Source: Phyllobacteriaceae bacterium
GTDB taxonomy: Bacteria; Pseudomonadota; Alphaproteobacteria; Rhizobiales; Ancalomicrobiaceae
Direction of reading: 5' to 3'
DNA length: 6,056 nt
Assembly (NCBI GenBank): GCA_012517025.1
Contig: JAAYVT010000054.1
Coordinates: 1 to 6,056, forward strand
In this document: in pieces, positions 5,492-6,056 of the stretch
Position numbering within the stretch: position 1 is the stretch's first letter
How the letters are laid out: every line of letters starts with the position of its first letter
Program-made: the position numbers and the translations under genes
Notes under the pieces: generated by a model
Told to the model about the DNA's origin: nothing
What the model saw: only the letters and a program-made list of their open reading frames with translations
The model's database searches: none

Positions 5492-5519
5492 TTCGCGTCT
5501 CGGAGGACGGTGCTATCAT
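5492..5519 (+). promoter_or_regulatory. Candidate promoter of the alpha-2-macroglobulin gene
   Basis: An extended -10, TGC-TATCAT (5511-5519), is preceded at 16 bp by a weak -35, TTCGCG (5492-5497). The start would be near 5526, giving a leader of about 90 nt. The region also holds a near-repeat G(T/A)CATTCGCG at 5465-5474 and 5488-5497, the second copy overlapping the -35, and a perfect palindrome GACGATCGTC at 5458-5467. No matching promoter was identified on the minus strand for the divergent gene. Confidence 0.4.
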
Positions 5520-5615
5520 CCGCGCCCGCCGCAGACCGCGACGCCACCGACGGCGGCGTCGAAGAAGATCGCGATCCGTCACGGGCCGCCCGACGAGGCG
5601 GAGGGGAGAGACGAC

Positions 5616-6056
5616 ATGCGCCACACCCTGCGTTGCCTGCTGACCGCCGCCGCCCTCGTGGCCGGCACTCTTCCGGCGCTCGCCGAAAAGAGTTTCACCC
5701 GCGACGAACTGGAGAGCGGGGCGATCCGGCTGGAGAAGAGCCTCGAGGGCGAAGCCGCCCGCCCCGGCGAGGCGGCGCAACTGAGGAAGGACGCCGACGC
5801 GGCGCTGGCGGCGAAGAACTTCGAGGCACTCGGCGAGATCGCCGGCCGACTGGTTCTCCTCAATCCACGCGATTGGACGTCGTGGACGCGACTTTCGGTC
5901 GCATTCAGCGGACTGACCCCGGCCGACTGGCAGGCCAAGAACGAGGCGCGGCGCAACGCCCACGCCGCCGCCTATCGCGCCTATCGCCTCGCCCCCGGGC
6001 CGCGCGAGGAGGCGCTGGCGCTGACCACGCTCGCCAATTCCTACGTCTCGGAAGAA
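5616..6056 (+). CDS. Alpha-2-macroglobulin family protein, N-terminal part (runs off the right edge)
   Basis: 147 codons of a secreted protein. Residues 1-23 form a signal peptide (positive start, hydrophobic core 8-19, ALA before E24). The mature start EKSFTRDELESGAIRLEKSL, followed by a helical region with RKDADAALAAKNFEALGEIAGRLVLLNP (split at about 58-84) and AAAYRAYRLA (117-126), resembles the N-terminal tetratricopeptide-like region of long alphaproteobacterial alpha-2-macroglobulins. These periplasmic proteins trap or sense proteases, often alongside a class A penicillin-binding protein (pbpC). The bait, thioester (CxEQ) and receptor-like domains lie beyond the window, so the call rests on N-terminal resemblance only. 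Unlike E. coli YfhM there is no lipobox: C7 precedes the hydrophobic core. ATG 5616 has GGGGAGAG just upstream. A different long TPR-containing periplasmic protein is the main alternative. Confidence 0.65.
   Translation, partial: MRHTLRCLLTAAALVAGTLPALAEKSFTRDELESGAIRLEKSLEGEAARPGEAAQLRKDADAALAAKNFEALGEIAGRLVLLNPRDWTSWTRLSVAFSGLTPADWQAKNEARRNAHAAAYRAYRLAPGPREEALALTTLANSYVSEE

Noticed and set aside
3655..5643. 662-codon plus-strand open frame
   Set aside because: It is antisense to mutM's 5' part and the whole secreted-protein gene, consists of Gly/Arg/Asp-rich runs without domain signal, and arises from high-GC codon bias on the opposite strand.

Overview
The window is GC-rich chromosomal DNA from an alphaproteobacterium, most likely Hyphomicrobiales (Rhizobiales). 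The main support is the block dnaA - rpsT - enoyl-CoA hydratase - mutM, all on the minus strand, which is a familiar neighbourhood in that order. GANTC (CcrM-type) sites packed into the noncoding DNA also fit. Family-level placement is not possible from the sequence alone.

Layout, left to right. The N-terminal 120 codons of dnaA (minus) run off the left edge (1-360). A 165-nt gap with one GC-rich hairpin separates it from a single-domain rhodanese gene (526-972, minus). Next comes a 667-bp stretch with no credible gene (973-1639). It is visibly less GC-rich than its surroundings and carries a 15-bp odd palindrome just upstream of the rhodanese start, a 10-bp direct repeat, an AT-rich island with a full match to the IHF consensus, five of the six GANTC sites in the window, and the intrinsic terminator of rpsT. 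rpsT (1640-1906, minus) has a clear sigma70-type promoter at 2054-2082 and a leader of about 140 nt. Enoyl-CoA hydratase (2110-2883) and mutM (2970-3899) follow on the same strand. Only 25 bp upstream of mutM ends a gene for a secreted protein with a peptidoglycan-binding-like domain and a C-terminal trypsin-like fold that appears to have lost its catalytic triad (3925-5373, minus). A 242-bp divergent promoter region separates it from the 5' part of an alpha-2-macroglobulin-family gene (5616-6056, plus), which runs off the right edge.

How the genes relate. The left part is replication and translation housekeeping (DnaA, S20), with a DNA-repair glycosylase (MutM) and a fatty-acid oxidation enzyme alongside. 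The right part is periplasmic: a predicted pseudoprotease is transcribed divergently from a predicted protease-trapping alpha-2-macroglobulin. In related genomes mutM is usually next to ubiE/ubiB, so this junction looks rearranged.

I found no mobile element, CRISPR array, tRNA or rRNA. The two places most worth attention are the noncoding region upstream of the rhodanese and dnaA genes (clustered GANTC plus IHF site) and the pseudoprotease/alpha-2-macroglobulin pair. Neither is proven to be a new system.
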